Of a stretch of 6,263 nt of DNA, positions 1 to 6,230 are shown piece after piece; the stretch's first letter is position 1; each line of letters begins with the position of its first letter. Under the pieces are notes generated by a model. The model saw nothing but the letters and a program-made list of their open reading frames with translations. It ran no database searches and had not been told where the DNA came from. The translations under genes were made by a program, and so were the position numbers. The DNA is from Actinomycetota bacterium (lineage in GTDB: Bacteria > Actinomycetota > Thermoleophilia > Gaiellales > Gaiellaceae): positions 4,788 through 11,050 of the forward strand of contig PMMN01000023.1 of NCBI GenBank assembly GCA_003162235.1. The letters run 5' to 3'.

Positions 1-480
1 CCGCTCATTCCCTTCGTCTACTCGGCCCTGCTCGAGGCCTATGGGCAGGAGCGCTTCGTCGCCGACGCGCGCGCCGCCGGTGCCGGCGCCATCCTCGTGC
101 CCGACCTACCGGTGGACGTACACCCGGAGCTCGAGCGCATCCAGCTCGTCGCCCCCACTTCCACCGACGAGCGGATCAAGCTGGCGGCCGAGACCACCGA
201 CGGCTGGCTCTACCTGGTCACGCTCACCGGCACGACCGGAGCCCGAACCGAACTCTCCGCGGCGCTCGGCGGGCTGGCGCTCCGTGCCCGCCGTCTCGCT
301 CCACCCGGGCTGCCGCTCTATGCCGGGTTCGGTATCTCGACACCCGAGCATGCCCGGGCCGCAGCCGAGCTCGCAGACGGCGTCATCGTCGGCTCACGCG
401 CGATCGAAGTGGCCGAGGGCGGTGCCGAGGAGCTGCGCCGGTACGTCGCTTCGCTGCGAGCGGCGCTGAACAGCGCCTAG
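1..480 (+). CDS. trpA: Tryptophan synthase alpha chain, C-terminal part (5' end outside window)
   Basis: TrpA cleaves indole-3-glycerol phosphate to indole and glyceraldehyde 3-phosphate, and the indole is channelled to TrpB in the cytoplasmic alpha2-beta2 complex, the last step of tryptophan synthesis. The frame is open from base 1 and ends at TAG 478-480, giving about 159 residues against a usual 250-270, so roughly the first 100 are missing, including the regions with the catalytic Glu and Asp. Family motifs appear in order: a PLIPFVY strand, AILVPDLP, LVAPTSTDERI, TLTGTTGAR (loop 6 region), YAGFGISTPE and GVIVGSRAIEV (phosphate-binding end of the barrel). The GTG at 97 lies inside the conserved ILVPDLP strand and is not the start. 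Between VPDLP and APTS the protein is about eight residues shorter than E. coli TrpA. It is probably the last gene of a trp cluster lying to the left. The identification is secure. Confidence 0.95.
   Translation, partial: PLIPFVYSALLEAYGQERFVADARAAGAGAILVPDLPVDVHPELERIQLVAPTSTDERIKLAAETTDGWLYLVTLTGTTGARTELSAALGGLALRARRLAPPGLPLYAGFGISTPEHARAAAELADGVIVGSRAIEVAEGGAEELRRYVASLRAALNSA
462..477 (+). other. Short hairpin overlapping the trpA stop
   Basis: GGCGCTG at 462-468 and CAGCGCC at 471-477 are perfect complements. As RNA this would be a 6-bp GC-rich stem with a GAAC tetraloop, ending just before the trpA TAG. No T-run follows (the next bases are TAGACCGCGC), so it is a poor intrinsic terminator. 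It may pause transcription or be incidental to Ala-rich coding sequence. Confidence 0.3.
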
Positions 481-600
481 ACCGCGCTCTGAGTCGGTCA
501 CCAATCGCTTCGGGAGCCAGCGCCACATGAGTTCCGGCTGCGCGCTTGCGATCTCGGTGCTACTACTCAACTAAGACCCGGTACGGCCGACCTCCAGGTC

Positions 601-2619
601 ATGCAAGGCGAATCGAGCCAACGGTTGCCGCCACGAGCGATCTATCAGTTGCTCAGCGAAGCCAACCTCGCCAGCACGACGACCCTGGATCGAGCCAGCG
701 CGCTGGCGGAAGGGCACCGGGCGGGCCGGCGGCGCCTGATCGGCGTGGCGATGAACCTCGGTCATTGGATGCTCGGGCTCGAGGGTGGGCAGACACGCCG
801 CCACCCCTTCTTCGACGATGTCCTGTTCGGAATCCGCACACGAGCCGACGCCGGCAACGTCGATGTCCTGATCCTCACCGGGGTGTCCAGTCAGATCAGC
901 GGCGAGGCGACCCATTACGCCGACCTCTGCCGCCGGCACGGAGCCGAGGGCATCGTCCTCGTAGCTTTCGTTCCAGCGGAGCCGGAACTGGCCAAGCTCG
1001 CCGCGTCCGGATTCCCCACGGTTGCGATCGACACCCAACTCCTAGGATCACGTACCAGTTTCGTCGGCTCGGACAACGTCGGCGGAGCCGCGGCCGCGGT
1101 TCGGCATCTGGCCGAGTTCGGCCGCAAGCGAATCGCCTACATCGGCGGCTGGGGTCCCGAGCCGCCGAACATCGACCGCCGCCTCGGCTATGAAAGCGCC
1201 CTGGGCGAGCTCGGGCTCGAGCTGCGCGCGGAATACATGATGCTAGGCGGCTGGTCGCACGTACGCGCTCACGAGCTGGCAAAGGCAGCGCTGGCACTGC
1301 CGGAGCCCCCCGATGCCTTCTTCTGCGCCAGCGACGTGATGGCGATCAGCGCGATCAAGGCAATCGAGGAGGCTGGACTGAGAGTTCCCGAGGACATCGC
1401 GGTCGTTGGTTTCGACGACAGCGACGACGCGGCGGTCTCGGTGCCTTCGCTCACCAGCGTGCGCCAGGATCGCGTCGGGCTCGGAACCGCAGCCGTCGAG
1501 GCGCTCCTACGCGTGCTCGACGCGCCGGAGAGCCCACCTCCTTCGGTCGTTCTCCCGGTCGAGCTGGTCGTGCGCGAGTCGAGCACGGCTCCGCCCGAGC
1601 AGGACGTCGGCACGCGCTCGTCGGCCATGGTCGGGCCGGTGATCGGAGCGCCATCGTCACGCCTCTCGGCCTCGGCGCTGTACGAGCTGCTCGGAGAGAC
1701 GGGCGATCCGCCTCCCAAGCCCGCCGGAGAAGCCTCTTCGGAGACCCGGCAGCAGGAGTGGCGTCCGGAGAAGCGCCGTCTCGTGGCCCTCGCTCTCGAC
1801 ACGTCGCCCGATCAGAGCTTCCGCCACGCCTTCTTCGACGAGCTCTTTCACGGGATTCGCGCGCGGGCCTACGCGCGCGGGGTCGACCTGCTCGTGATCA
1901 CCAACATCGGGACGACTACCGGAGCACCGTTTCCGCCCTTTCTCGAACTTTGCAAGAGGTACCGAGTCGATGGGCTCGTCGTCGTCTCTCTACCGCTCGA
2001 GGAGCCGTCGGTCGCGGCGCTCGCCGCCTCTGACTTTCCCTGCGTCACTTTCGACGTCGACCTACTCAGCGACCAGATCGCCTTCGTCATGTCCGACAAC
2101 GTCGGCGGTGCCGTCGAAGTAACCCGCCATCTGATCGAGACCGGCCGGCAGAGGATCGCCTTTATCGGTGGTCGCGGTGACGAGCGCCCCTCGGTCGACC
2201 GGCAGTTCGGCTACAAGAGCGAGCTCGCCCGCTGGAACCTGCCCTGCCCCAAGGAGTACGTCGCCATGGCGAACTGGCTTCCCACGCGGGCTTTCGAGGC
2301 GACACAGGCCCTCCTCGCCCTGCCTGAACCGCCCGACGCCGTTTTCTGCGCCAGCGACGTGATGGCGATCGGGGCGATGGCCGCGGTCGAGGCGGCCGGG
2401 CTGAAGATCCCCAACGACGTCGCGGTCGTCGGCTTCGATGACATCGACTACGCCCGCCTGGTCGAGCCCTCGCTCACGACCGTGCGCCAGAGCCAGGATG
2501 CACTCGCAGAGGGATTGATAGCCGCCATGCTCCGGCTCCTCGAGCACCCGGAAGAACCGCCGACGGTGTCGGCGATTCCCGTCGAGCTAGTCGTACGCGC
2601 GTCGAGTGCCGTCGAATAG
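601..2619 (+). CDS. Tandem LacI-type sugar-binding sensor protein without DNA-binding domain (paralogue 1)
   Basis: The 672-residue protein carries two LacI/PurR-type periplasmic-binding-like domains, at about residues 45-328 and 392-669. Both show the family signatures: SDNVGGA, a HL-E-GR-RIA(Y/F)IGG strand, FCASDVMAI, VPED/PNDVAVVGFDD and PSLT(S/T)VRQ. By position, the residues matching LacI Arg197, Trp220 and Asp274 are R193/W218/D272 in domain 1 and R534/W559/D613 in domain 2, so both pockets look able to bind a sugar-like ligand. LacI regulators are about 330-350 residues with an N-terminal helix-turn-helix. Here only about 45 residues precede domain 1, and neither they nor the inter-domain linker contain the DVA--AGVS--TVSRVLN pattern. 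No signal peptide or membrane segment is visible, so the protein is probably cytoplasmic. RLPPRAIYQLL (8-18) and RLSASALYELL (354-364) precede the two domains. ATG 601 is the only ATG/GTG/TTG start after the in-frame stop at 490-492 that keeps the N-terminus, although no clear Shine-Dalgarno sequence precedes it. Function unknown; a ligand-sensing or co-regulatory role is inference. Confidence 0.88.
   Translation: MQGESSQRLPPRAIYQLLSEANLASTTTLDRASALAEGHRAGRRRLIGVAMNLGHWMLGLEGGQTRRHPFFDDVLFGIRTRADAGNVDVLILTGVSSQISGEATHYADLCRRHGAEGIVLVAFVPAEPELAKLAASGFPTVAIDTQLLGSRTSFVGSDNVGGAAAAVRHLAEFGRKRIAYIGGWGPEPPNIDRRLGYESALGELGLELRAEYMMLGGWSHVRAHELAKAALALPEPPDAFFCASDVMAISAIKAIEEAGLRVPEDIAVVGFDDSDDAAVSVPSLTSVRQDRVGLGTAAVEALLRVLDAPESPPPSVVLPVELVVRESSTAPPEQDVGTRSSAMVGPVIGAPSSRLSASALYELLGETGDPPPKPAGEASSETRQQEWRPEKRRLVALALDTSPDQSFRHAFFDELFHGIRARAYARGVDLLVITNIGTTTGAPFPPFLELCKRYRVDGLVVVSLPLEEPSVAALAASDFPCVTFDVDLLSDQIAFVMSDNVGGAVEVTRHLIETGRQRIAFIGGRGDERPSVDRQFGYKSELARWNLPCPKEYVAMANWLPTRAFEATQALLALPEPPDAVFCASDVMAIGAMAAVEAAGLKIPNDVAVVGFDDIDYARLVEPSLTTVRQSQDALAEGLIAAMLRLLEHPEEPPTVSAIPVELVVRASSAVE
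2161..2231 (+). repeat. 71-bp near-identical segment, copy 1 (in paralogue 1, domain 2)
   Basis: Matches 4223-4293 at 70 of 71 bases. The only difference is T at 2172 against C at 4234, and 2173-2231 is identical for 59 bp. It encodes the region GGRGDERPSVDRQFGYKSEL. Synonymous positions are conserved too, whereas flanking sequence in the two genes differs at many bases. Confidence 0.93.
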
Positions 2620-2659
2620 CGGTCGTGGCCAGTCGCCGCGGACTCAAGTCCTCCTCTGG

Positions 2660-4747
2660 ATGACCGACACTTGTAGTGTGGATCGGGAACCGGGGCAAAG
2701 GCTCTCGCCTCGAGCGCTCTACTCGTTGCTCGACGCTTCGCACACGGAGAGCGCAGCCGCGCTAGCCCAGACGACAGCGATGGCCGCGGCGAGTTCCCAT
2801 CTAAGCCACGGACGGCGGCTGATCGGCGTCGCTATCAACTCCGTTCCCTGGCAGATGCGTCTGACGACCGGGAGGTGGCAACATCACGCTCTCGACGACG
2901 TCCTGACCGGAATACGTGCCCACGCCGACGCCAGCGGATTGGACGTGCTCCTACTCACAGGCCTGTCCAGCGAGGTCACCGGCGAGGCGACCCACTACGG
3001 CGATCTTTGCCGCGCACACGGTGCCGAAGGGATAATCCTCGCCTCCTTCGTGTCGGAAGAGCCAGAGCTGGCGGAACTGGCGGCATCCGAATTCCCGTGT
3101 GTTTTGATCGATACCAACGTAATCGGGCCGCGGGCGAGCTTCATCACGATCGACAACATGGGCGGCGCCTTGGCGGCGGTTCGTCACCTCGCCGGGCTCG
3201 GCCGCAAACGCATCGCTTTTCTCGGGGGCTGGGGTCACGAGCTCGTCTCGCTGGAAAGGCAACTGGGTTATCAAAGCGCCCTCGAGGAGTTGGGCCTCGA
3301 GCGCCGTGAGGAGTACGCGCTCAAAGGCGGATGGTTACACGGGCAGGCTCACAAAGAGACGCTCAAGGTGCTCGCCCTCGCGGAGCCGCCGGACGCTATC
3401 TTCTGTGCCAGCGACCGCATGGCGATCGGCGCCATGCTCGCCTGCGAAGAGGCCGGGCTCGAGATCCCGAGAGACGTCGCGATCGTCGGCTTCGACGACG
3501 AGAGCTACACAACCCTGGTTTCGCCGTCCCTCACCACCATCCGGCAGGACCGAATCGGGGTCGGAACGGCGGCCGTCGAGGCGGTACTGCAGATACTCGA
3601 CGACCCCAACGCCCAGCCGACCTCCATCGTCCTCCCGATCGAACTCGTGATCAGAGAGTCGACCGACCCCGGCGCAGCCGGCGCACCGGAAGGACCCGGG
3701 GCCGCCCGAAGCAACCCGGTGCACGAGCGACTCTCGATCGCAGACACCTTCCTCCAACTCGGTACCGACGAGGTGTTCCACCCGAAAGAGCTGGGAGACA
3801 CGACCGGCGCCGAGCACGAGCGTTGGCTACCCGAGAAACGGCGAACGATCGCTCTCGCCGCCGACACCACCCCCGAGCAGAGCTACCGGCACGCCTTCTT
3901 CGACGAGGTTTTCAACGGCCTGCGCGCGAGTGCCCATTCACGCTCGGCCGATTTGATCATCCTCACGCGTGTCTGGCCCGGGATCGAACTCTTCCCTCCA
4001 TTTCTCGATCTCTGCCGTCGCTACAGGGCGGACGGCATCATCATCTCCTCCCTTCCCCCGGACGATCGCGAGATCGTCGCGCTCACCGAATCGCGCTTCC
4101 CCTGCGTCGCCTTCGACGTCGAGTTGCTGGGTGAAAAAACGGCCTTCGTCAGTTTCGACAACGTTGACGCTGGCATCAAGGTCGTACGCCATCTCGCCGA
4201 GTCGGGTTGCAGGCGGATCGCGTTTATCGGTGGCCGCGGTGACGAGCGCCCCTCGGTCGACCGGCAGTTCGGCTACAAGAGCGAGCTCGCCCGGCTCGGG
4301 CTTCCCTACATCGACGAGTACCTACACGCTGCGCAGTGGCTGCACGACCGCGCTTACGACGCGACCCGCCGGATGCTCGATCTTCCCGAGACGCCTGACG
4401 CGATCTTTGCCGCGAGCGACATCATGGCGATAGGCGCGATGGCGGCGATCGAAGACGCGGGCTTGCGGATTCCCGACGACGTCGCCGTGGCCGGAATCGA
4501 CGACATCGACATGGCACTCATGGTCGATCCCGCTTTGACGTCCGTGCGGCAGAACCAGATCACACTGGTGACGGCGATCATGAAAGCGATGTTCGATCTC
4601 TTCGACAACCCGGAAGCGCCACCGACCGCAATCGTCCTCCCGGTCGAGCTGGTCGTACGTGACTCCACCGGCGGCGAGTCGCCGGCGCCGCTCGACAGCA
4701 GCGCTCTCGCGCCCGAATCGCCTTCCTCGAGCGATCAGCCCGTGTAG
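2660..4747 (+). CDS. Tandem LacI-type sugar-binding sensor protein without DNA-binding domain (paralogue 2)
   Basis: This 695-residue paralogue of the preceding gene has the same build: sensor domain 1 at about residues 50-334, domain 2 at about 394-670, then a Ser/Pro/Ala-rich, probably disordered tail of about 25 residues that its partner lacks. The LacI-like contact residues are again present: R200/W225/D279 and R535/W560/D614. Domain 2 is slightly more divergent, with FAASDIMAIG and VAGIDD in place of FCASD and VVGFDD. There is no helix-turn-helix, signal peptide or membrane segment. The pre-domain motifs are RLSPRALYSLL (14-24) and a degenerate RLSIADTFLQL (from 357). The start is uncertain: ATG 2660 is chosen, 40 bp after the previous stop. 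GTG 2678 aligns exactly with Met1 of the first paralogue, and GTG 2606 would overlap the previous gene by 14 bp. None has a good Shine-Dalgarno sequence. Close same-strand spacing suggests cotranscription with its partner. Biochemical function unknown. Confidence 0.87.
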   Translation: MTDTCSVDREPGQRLSPRALYSLLDASHTESAAALAQTTAMAAASSHLSHGRRLIGVAINSVPWQMRLTTGRWQHHALDDVLTGIRAHADASGLDVLLLTGLSSEVTGEATHYGDLCRAHGAEGIILASFVSEEPELAELAASEFPCVLIDTNVIGPRASFITIDNMGGALAAVRHLAGLGRKRIAFLGGWGHELVSLERQLGYQSALEELGLERREEYALKGGWLHGQAHKETLKVLALAEPPDAIFCASDRMAIGAMLACEEAGLEIPRDVAIVGFDDESYTTLVSPSLTTIRQDRIGVGTAAVEAVLQILDDPNAQPTSIVLPIELVIRESTDPGAAGAPEGPGAARSNPVHERLSIADTFLQLGTDEVFHPKELGDTTGAEHERWLPEKRRTIALAADTTPEQSYRHAFFDEVFNGLRASAHSRSADLIILTRVWPGIELFPPFLDLCRRYRADGIIISSLPPDDREIVALTESRFPCVAFDVELLGEKTAFVSFDNVDAGIKVVRHLAESGCRRIAFIGGRGDERPSVDRQFGYKSELARLGLPYIDEYLHAAQWLHDRAYDATRRMLDLPETPDAIFAASDIMAIGAMAAIEDAGLRIPDDVAVAGIDDIDMALMVDPALTSVRQNQITLVTAIMKAMFDLFDNPEAPPTAIVLPVELVVRDSTGGESPAPLDSSALAPESPSSSDQPV
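4223..4293 (+). repeat. 71-bp near-identical segment, copy 2 (in paralogue 2, domain 2)
   Basis: Second copy of the segment at 2161-2231, offset by 2062 bp in the same orientation and the same reading frame position of the paralogue. It includes the codons for the putative ligand-contact Arg535. Direct repeats of this size can also support recombination that would fuse the two genes. Confidence 0.93.
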
Positions 4748-4779
4748 TCGCGACAGCTGCCGGGTACAGGTAGGTGAAG

Positions 4780-4792
4780 TATTGTCATGACA
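4780..4792 (+). promoter_or_regulatory. Possible -10 element and 10-bp palindrome upstream of sodA
   Basis: TATTGT at 4780-4785 resembles a -10 hexamer, and it overlaps the perfect palindrome TGTCATGACA at 4783-4792. No good -35 hexamer sits 16-18 bp upstream; GCGACA at 4750-4755 is too far away. The position, 25-35 bp before the sodA start and in the gap after the previous gene, fits a promoter with an overlapping operator, but a 10-bp palindrome can arise by chance. Confidence 0.25.
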
Positions 4793-4801
4793 CATCCCGC
4801 G

Positions 4802-4810
4802 AAGGAGGAG
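4802..4810 (+). promoter_or_regulatory. Strong Shine-Dalgarno sequence of sodA
   Basis: AAGGAGGAG contains the full AGGAGG core at 4803-4808, nine bases before ATG 4818. It fixes the sodA start and contrasts with the weak or absent sites before the two sensor genes, suggesting much stronger translation of sodA. Confidence 0.85.
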
Positions 4811-4817
4811 TCCCTTC

Positions 4818-5417
4818 ATGCCCTTCGAGCTACCGCCGCTTCCTTACGACTACGCCGCCCTCGAACCGCACATCGACGAGCAGACGCTGCACATCCATCA
4901 CGACAAGCACCACCAGACCTACGTGGACAAGGCGAACGCCGCTCTCGCCGGCAGCGAGTGGGCCGAGGCGACGACCGACGAGATCCTGCGCAACCTCGAC
5001 AAGCTCCCGGACGACCGGCGTACGGCCGCGCGTAACCACGTCGGCGGGCACGCGAATCACACCTTCTACTGGGAAGGCATGGGACCGAACAAGGGTGGAG
5101 AGCCCACCGGCGCCCTGGCGGCCGCGATCGAGCAGGCTTTCGGTGACTTCGCCAGCTTCACGGCGCAACTGACCGAGGCCTCTGTCAACCACTTCGGCTC
5201 GGGCTGGGGCTGGCTCGTCCACGACGGCTCGACGCTGAAGGTGATCTCCACGCACGATCAGGAATCGCCCGTCTCGGCCGGATCGACGCCGCTTCTGACC
5301 TGCGACGTCTGGGAACACGCCTACTACCTGAAGTACCAGAACCGCCGCCCCGACTACGTCTCCGCCTGGTGGAACGTTGTCGACTGGGACAAGGTCGCCG
5401 CGCGGCTTGGCGCCTAG
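4818..5417 (+). CDS. sodA: Superoxide dismutase, Mn type (Fe/Mn family)
   Basis: Converts two superoxide radicals to oxygen and hydrogen peroxide; cytoplasmic, with no signal peptide. The 199 residues match the usual 195-210. The N-terminal helical hairpin domain starts FELPPLPYDYAALEPHID and the C-terminal alpha/beta domain carries GSGWGWLV and the DVWEHAYYLKY signature. Metal ligands by alignment to E. coli SodA are His27 (in IHHDKHH), His81 (in GGHANHTFYW), Asp163 and His167. Metal-type markers favour manganese: Gly77 where iron enzymes have Gln, and Gln148 (STHDQESP) as the active-site Gln supplied by the C-terminal domain. A cambialistic enzyme remains possible. The start is fixed by the strong ribosome binding site. 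The gene lies 70 bp after the sensor gene, probably with its own promoter, and ends just before a perfect palindrome. Identification is secure; Mn preference is likely. Confidence 0.97.
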   Translation: MPFELPPLPYDYAALEPHIDEQTLHIHHDKHHQTYVDKANAALAGSEWAEATTDEILRNLDKLPDDRRTAARNHVGGHANHTFYWEGMGPNKGGEPTGALAAAIEQAFGDFASFTAQLTEASVNHFGSGWGWLVHDGSTLKVISTHDQESPVSAGSTPLLTCDVWEHAYYLKYQNRRPDYVSAWWNVVDWDKVAARLGA

Positions 5418-5441
5418 CCTCGAAGTTGACGAGCAGACATG

Positions 5442-5469
5442 GAACGGGTCCGGATATCCGGACCCGTTC
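5442..5469 (+). terminator. Perfect 28-bp palindrome, probable sodA terminator
   Basis: GAACGGGTCCGGAT at 5442-5455 is followed directly by its exact reverse complement at 5456-5469. As RNA this is a 12-bp GC-rich stem with an AUAU loop, 24 bp after the sodA stop. The tail TGTCTTCG is only moderately T-rich, which is common in high-GC bacteria. The symmetry means it could also work on the opposite strand. Confidence 0.75.
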
Positions 5470-5495
5470 TGTCTTCGAATCGGATCTCAGCCGAC

Positions 5496-5527
5496 CTACT
5501 CGCGGGAATCACTCGCGAAGCGAGTAG
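5496..5527. repeat. Inverted repeat with two competing left arms
   Basis: CTACTCGC (5496-5503) pairs with GCGAGTAG (5520-5527) over 8 bp. The nearer ACTCGC (5511-5516) also pairs with GCGAGT (5520-5525) around a GAA loop. The two pairings exclude each other. Role unknown. Confidence 0.4.
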
Positions 5528-5648
5528 ATACCCAACGATGCCGCCGCGACCGACATGGCGGGCGCGGCTCACACCCGCGTGTCCCCAGCACAATCCGGAC
5601 CCCGCAGAACAACCCAGGCGAAGCCGCCGCGCCAGTAGGAGCAGAAGG

Positions 5649-5676
5649 TTGAGCAAGCGCCGAACGGCGCGCTCAA
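5649..5676. repeat. GC-rich stem-loop in the intergenic gap
   Basis: TTGAGC (5649-5654) pairs with GCTCAA (5671-5676), and inside it GCGCC (5657-5661) pairs with GGCGC (5666-5670) around a GAAC loop. This makes an 11-bp stem interrupted by a two-base AA bulge. No T-run follows on either strand. It might stop transcripts from either side or be part of a structured RNA. Confidence 0.45.
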
Positions 5677-5692
5677 TACGACGTTCGTTCCG

Positions 5693-5719
5693 CGGTTGAA
5701 AATCGTAGATTTTCGACCG
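5693..5719 (-). terminator. Hairpin at the def 3' end, possible terminator
   Basis: CGGTTGAAAATC (5693-5704) and GATTTTCGACCG (5708-5719) pair around a three-base loop. On the + strand all 12 positions pair, one as G-U; on the - strand that position is a C-A mismatch. It begins five bases beyond the def stop codon, where a def terminator is expected. The T-run lies in the stem rather than after it, so function is uncertain. Confidence 0.45.
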
Positions 5720-5723
5720 GCTA

Positions 5724-6230
5724 TCAGCCGTAGTTCTTCCGCCGGAAGACATCGCGGGAGAGCGACTCCACGCGGTCGAGGAAGAGCAGCCCGTCCAGGT
5801 GGTCGATCTCGTGCTGAAGGGCACGGGCCTCGAAGCCGCTCGCCTCGATCGTCCACCCCTTGCCCTGCCGGGTCAATCCCTCCACCACCACCTCGGTGCA
5901 GCGACGCACATCGGCGGTGAACTCCGGCACGCTCAGGCAGCCCTCGCGTGCGACTTCGGAACCCCTCCCGGAAACGACGCGCGGGTTGACGAGCAAGATC
6001 TCCTCGGCGTTCGGGTCGCCCTTGGGATGGAGCGAGACGTCGACGACGATCATCCGCACCGATTCGCCGATCTGAGGAGCCGCCAGGCCGACACAGCGAG
6101 GAAAGCTGTGCATCGTCTCGACCAGATCGGCGGCGACGCGATCGACCAGCTCCAACTGCTCAGGGGCGACCTCTGCGGCCACACGCTTGAGGGCCGGGTC
6201 GGGAAGATGGAGGATCCGGCGAACGGCCAA
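5724..6230 (-). CDS. def: Peptide deformylase
   Basis: Removes the formyl group from the N-terminal Met of nascent proteins; a cytoplasmic, ribosome-associated metalloenzyme. The 168-residue length is normal. All three family motifs are present: motif I CVGLAAPQIG (46-55, catalytic Gln53, with Cys in place of the first Gly), motif II EGCLS (96-100, metal ligand Cys98) and motif III QHEIDHLDG (139-147, ligands His140 and His144, catalytic Glu141). The N-terminus AVRRILHLPDPALK matches the usual start of the family. The start is TTG at 6228-6230; the codon before it is a TAG stop, so no longer form is possible. No strong Shine-Dalgarno sequence is visible, which fits translational coupling to a gene ending there. 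It is convergent with sodA. A downstream fmt, a common neighbour, is absent here. Confidence 0.96.
   Translation of the reverse strand: MAVRRILHLPDPALKRVAAEVAPEQLELVDRVAADLVETMHSFPRCVGLAAPQIGESVRMIVVDVSLHPKGDPNAEEILLVNPRVVSGRGSEVAREGCLSVPEFTADVRRCTEVVVEGLTRQGKGWTIEASGFEARALQHEIDHLDGLLFLDRVESLSRDVFRRKNYG

Larger units (their letters stand above)
5470..5723. other. Non-coding gap between convergent sodA and def
   Basis: No convincing coding frame is seen on either strand; the short frames here have no ribosome binding site and no recognisable motifs. It holds three inverted repeats: CTACTCGC 5496-5503 with GCGAGTAG 5520-5527, a stem-loop at 5649-5676, and an AT-rich hairpin at 5693-5719 next to the def stop. 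No tRNA cloverleaf, CRISPR repeat or transposon end was recognised. Confidence 0.6.

Noticed and set aside
546..574. TTGCGA with AACTAA 17 bp downstream as a promoter for the first sensor gene
   Set aside because: The -10 match is poor and there is no supporting element, so it is indistinguishable from chance. The gene may have its own promoter or be read through from trpA.
601..740. N-terminal region of the first sensor protein as a LacI helix-turn-helix
   Set aside because: No DVA--AGVS--TVSR-LN pattern is present, the segment is too short, and an in-frame stop at 490-492 with no start between rules out a longer form containing one.
546..2099. Frame-shifted + strand open frames (546-1193, 1758-2033) and the 3331-4134 frame in the second gene
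   Set aside because: Their products are Arg/Pro/Ser-rich low-complexity translations typical of wrong-frame reading in GC-rich DNA.
2062..2547. Long open frame on the - strand inside the first sensor gene (161 codons), and similar ones at 571-1038, 1269-1802, 3335-3817 and 4322-4819
   Set aside because: They mirror the high-GC third-position bias of the + strand genes, show no family motifs, and the overlapping + strand genes are clearly conserved proteins.
2161..4293. Direct repeat as a transposon or phage attachment duplication
   Set aside because: The copies are in register within coding sequence of paralogous genes, with no transposase or integrase nearby. Paralogy with gene conversion explains them better.
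5471..5490. TTCGAAT resembling a tRNA T-loop
   Set aside because: The flanking bases do not form a 5-bp T-stem and no acceptor, D or anticodon arms can be drawn around it.
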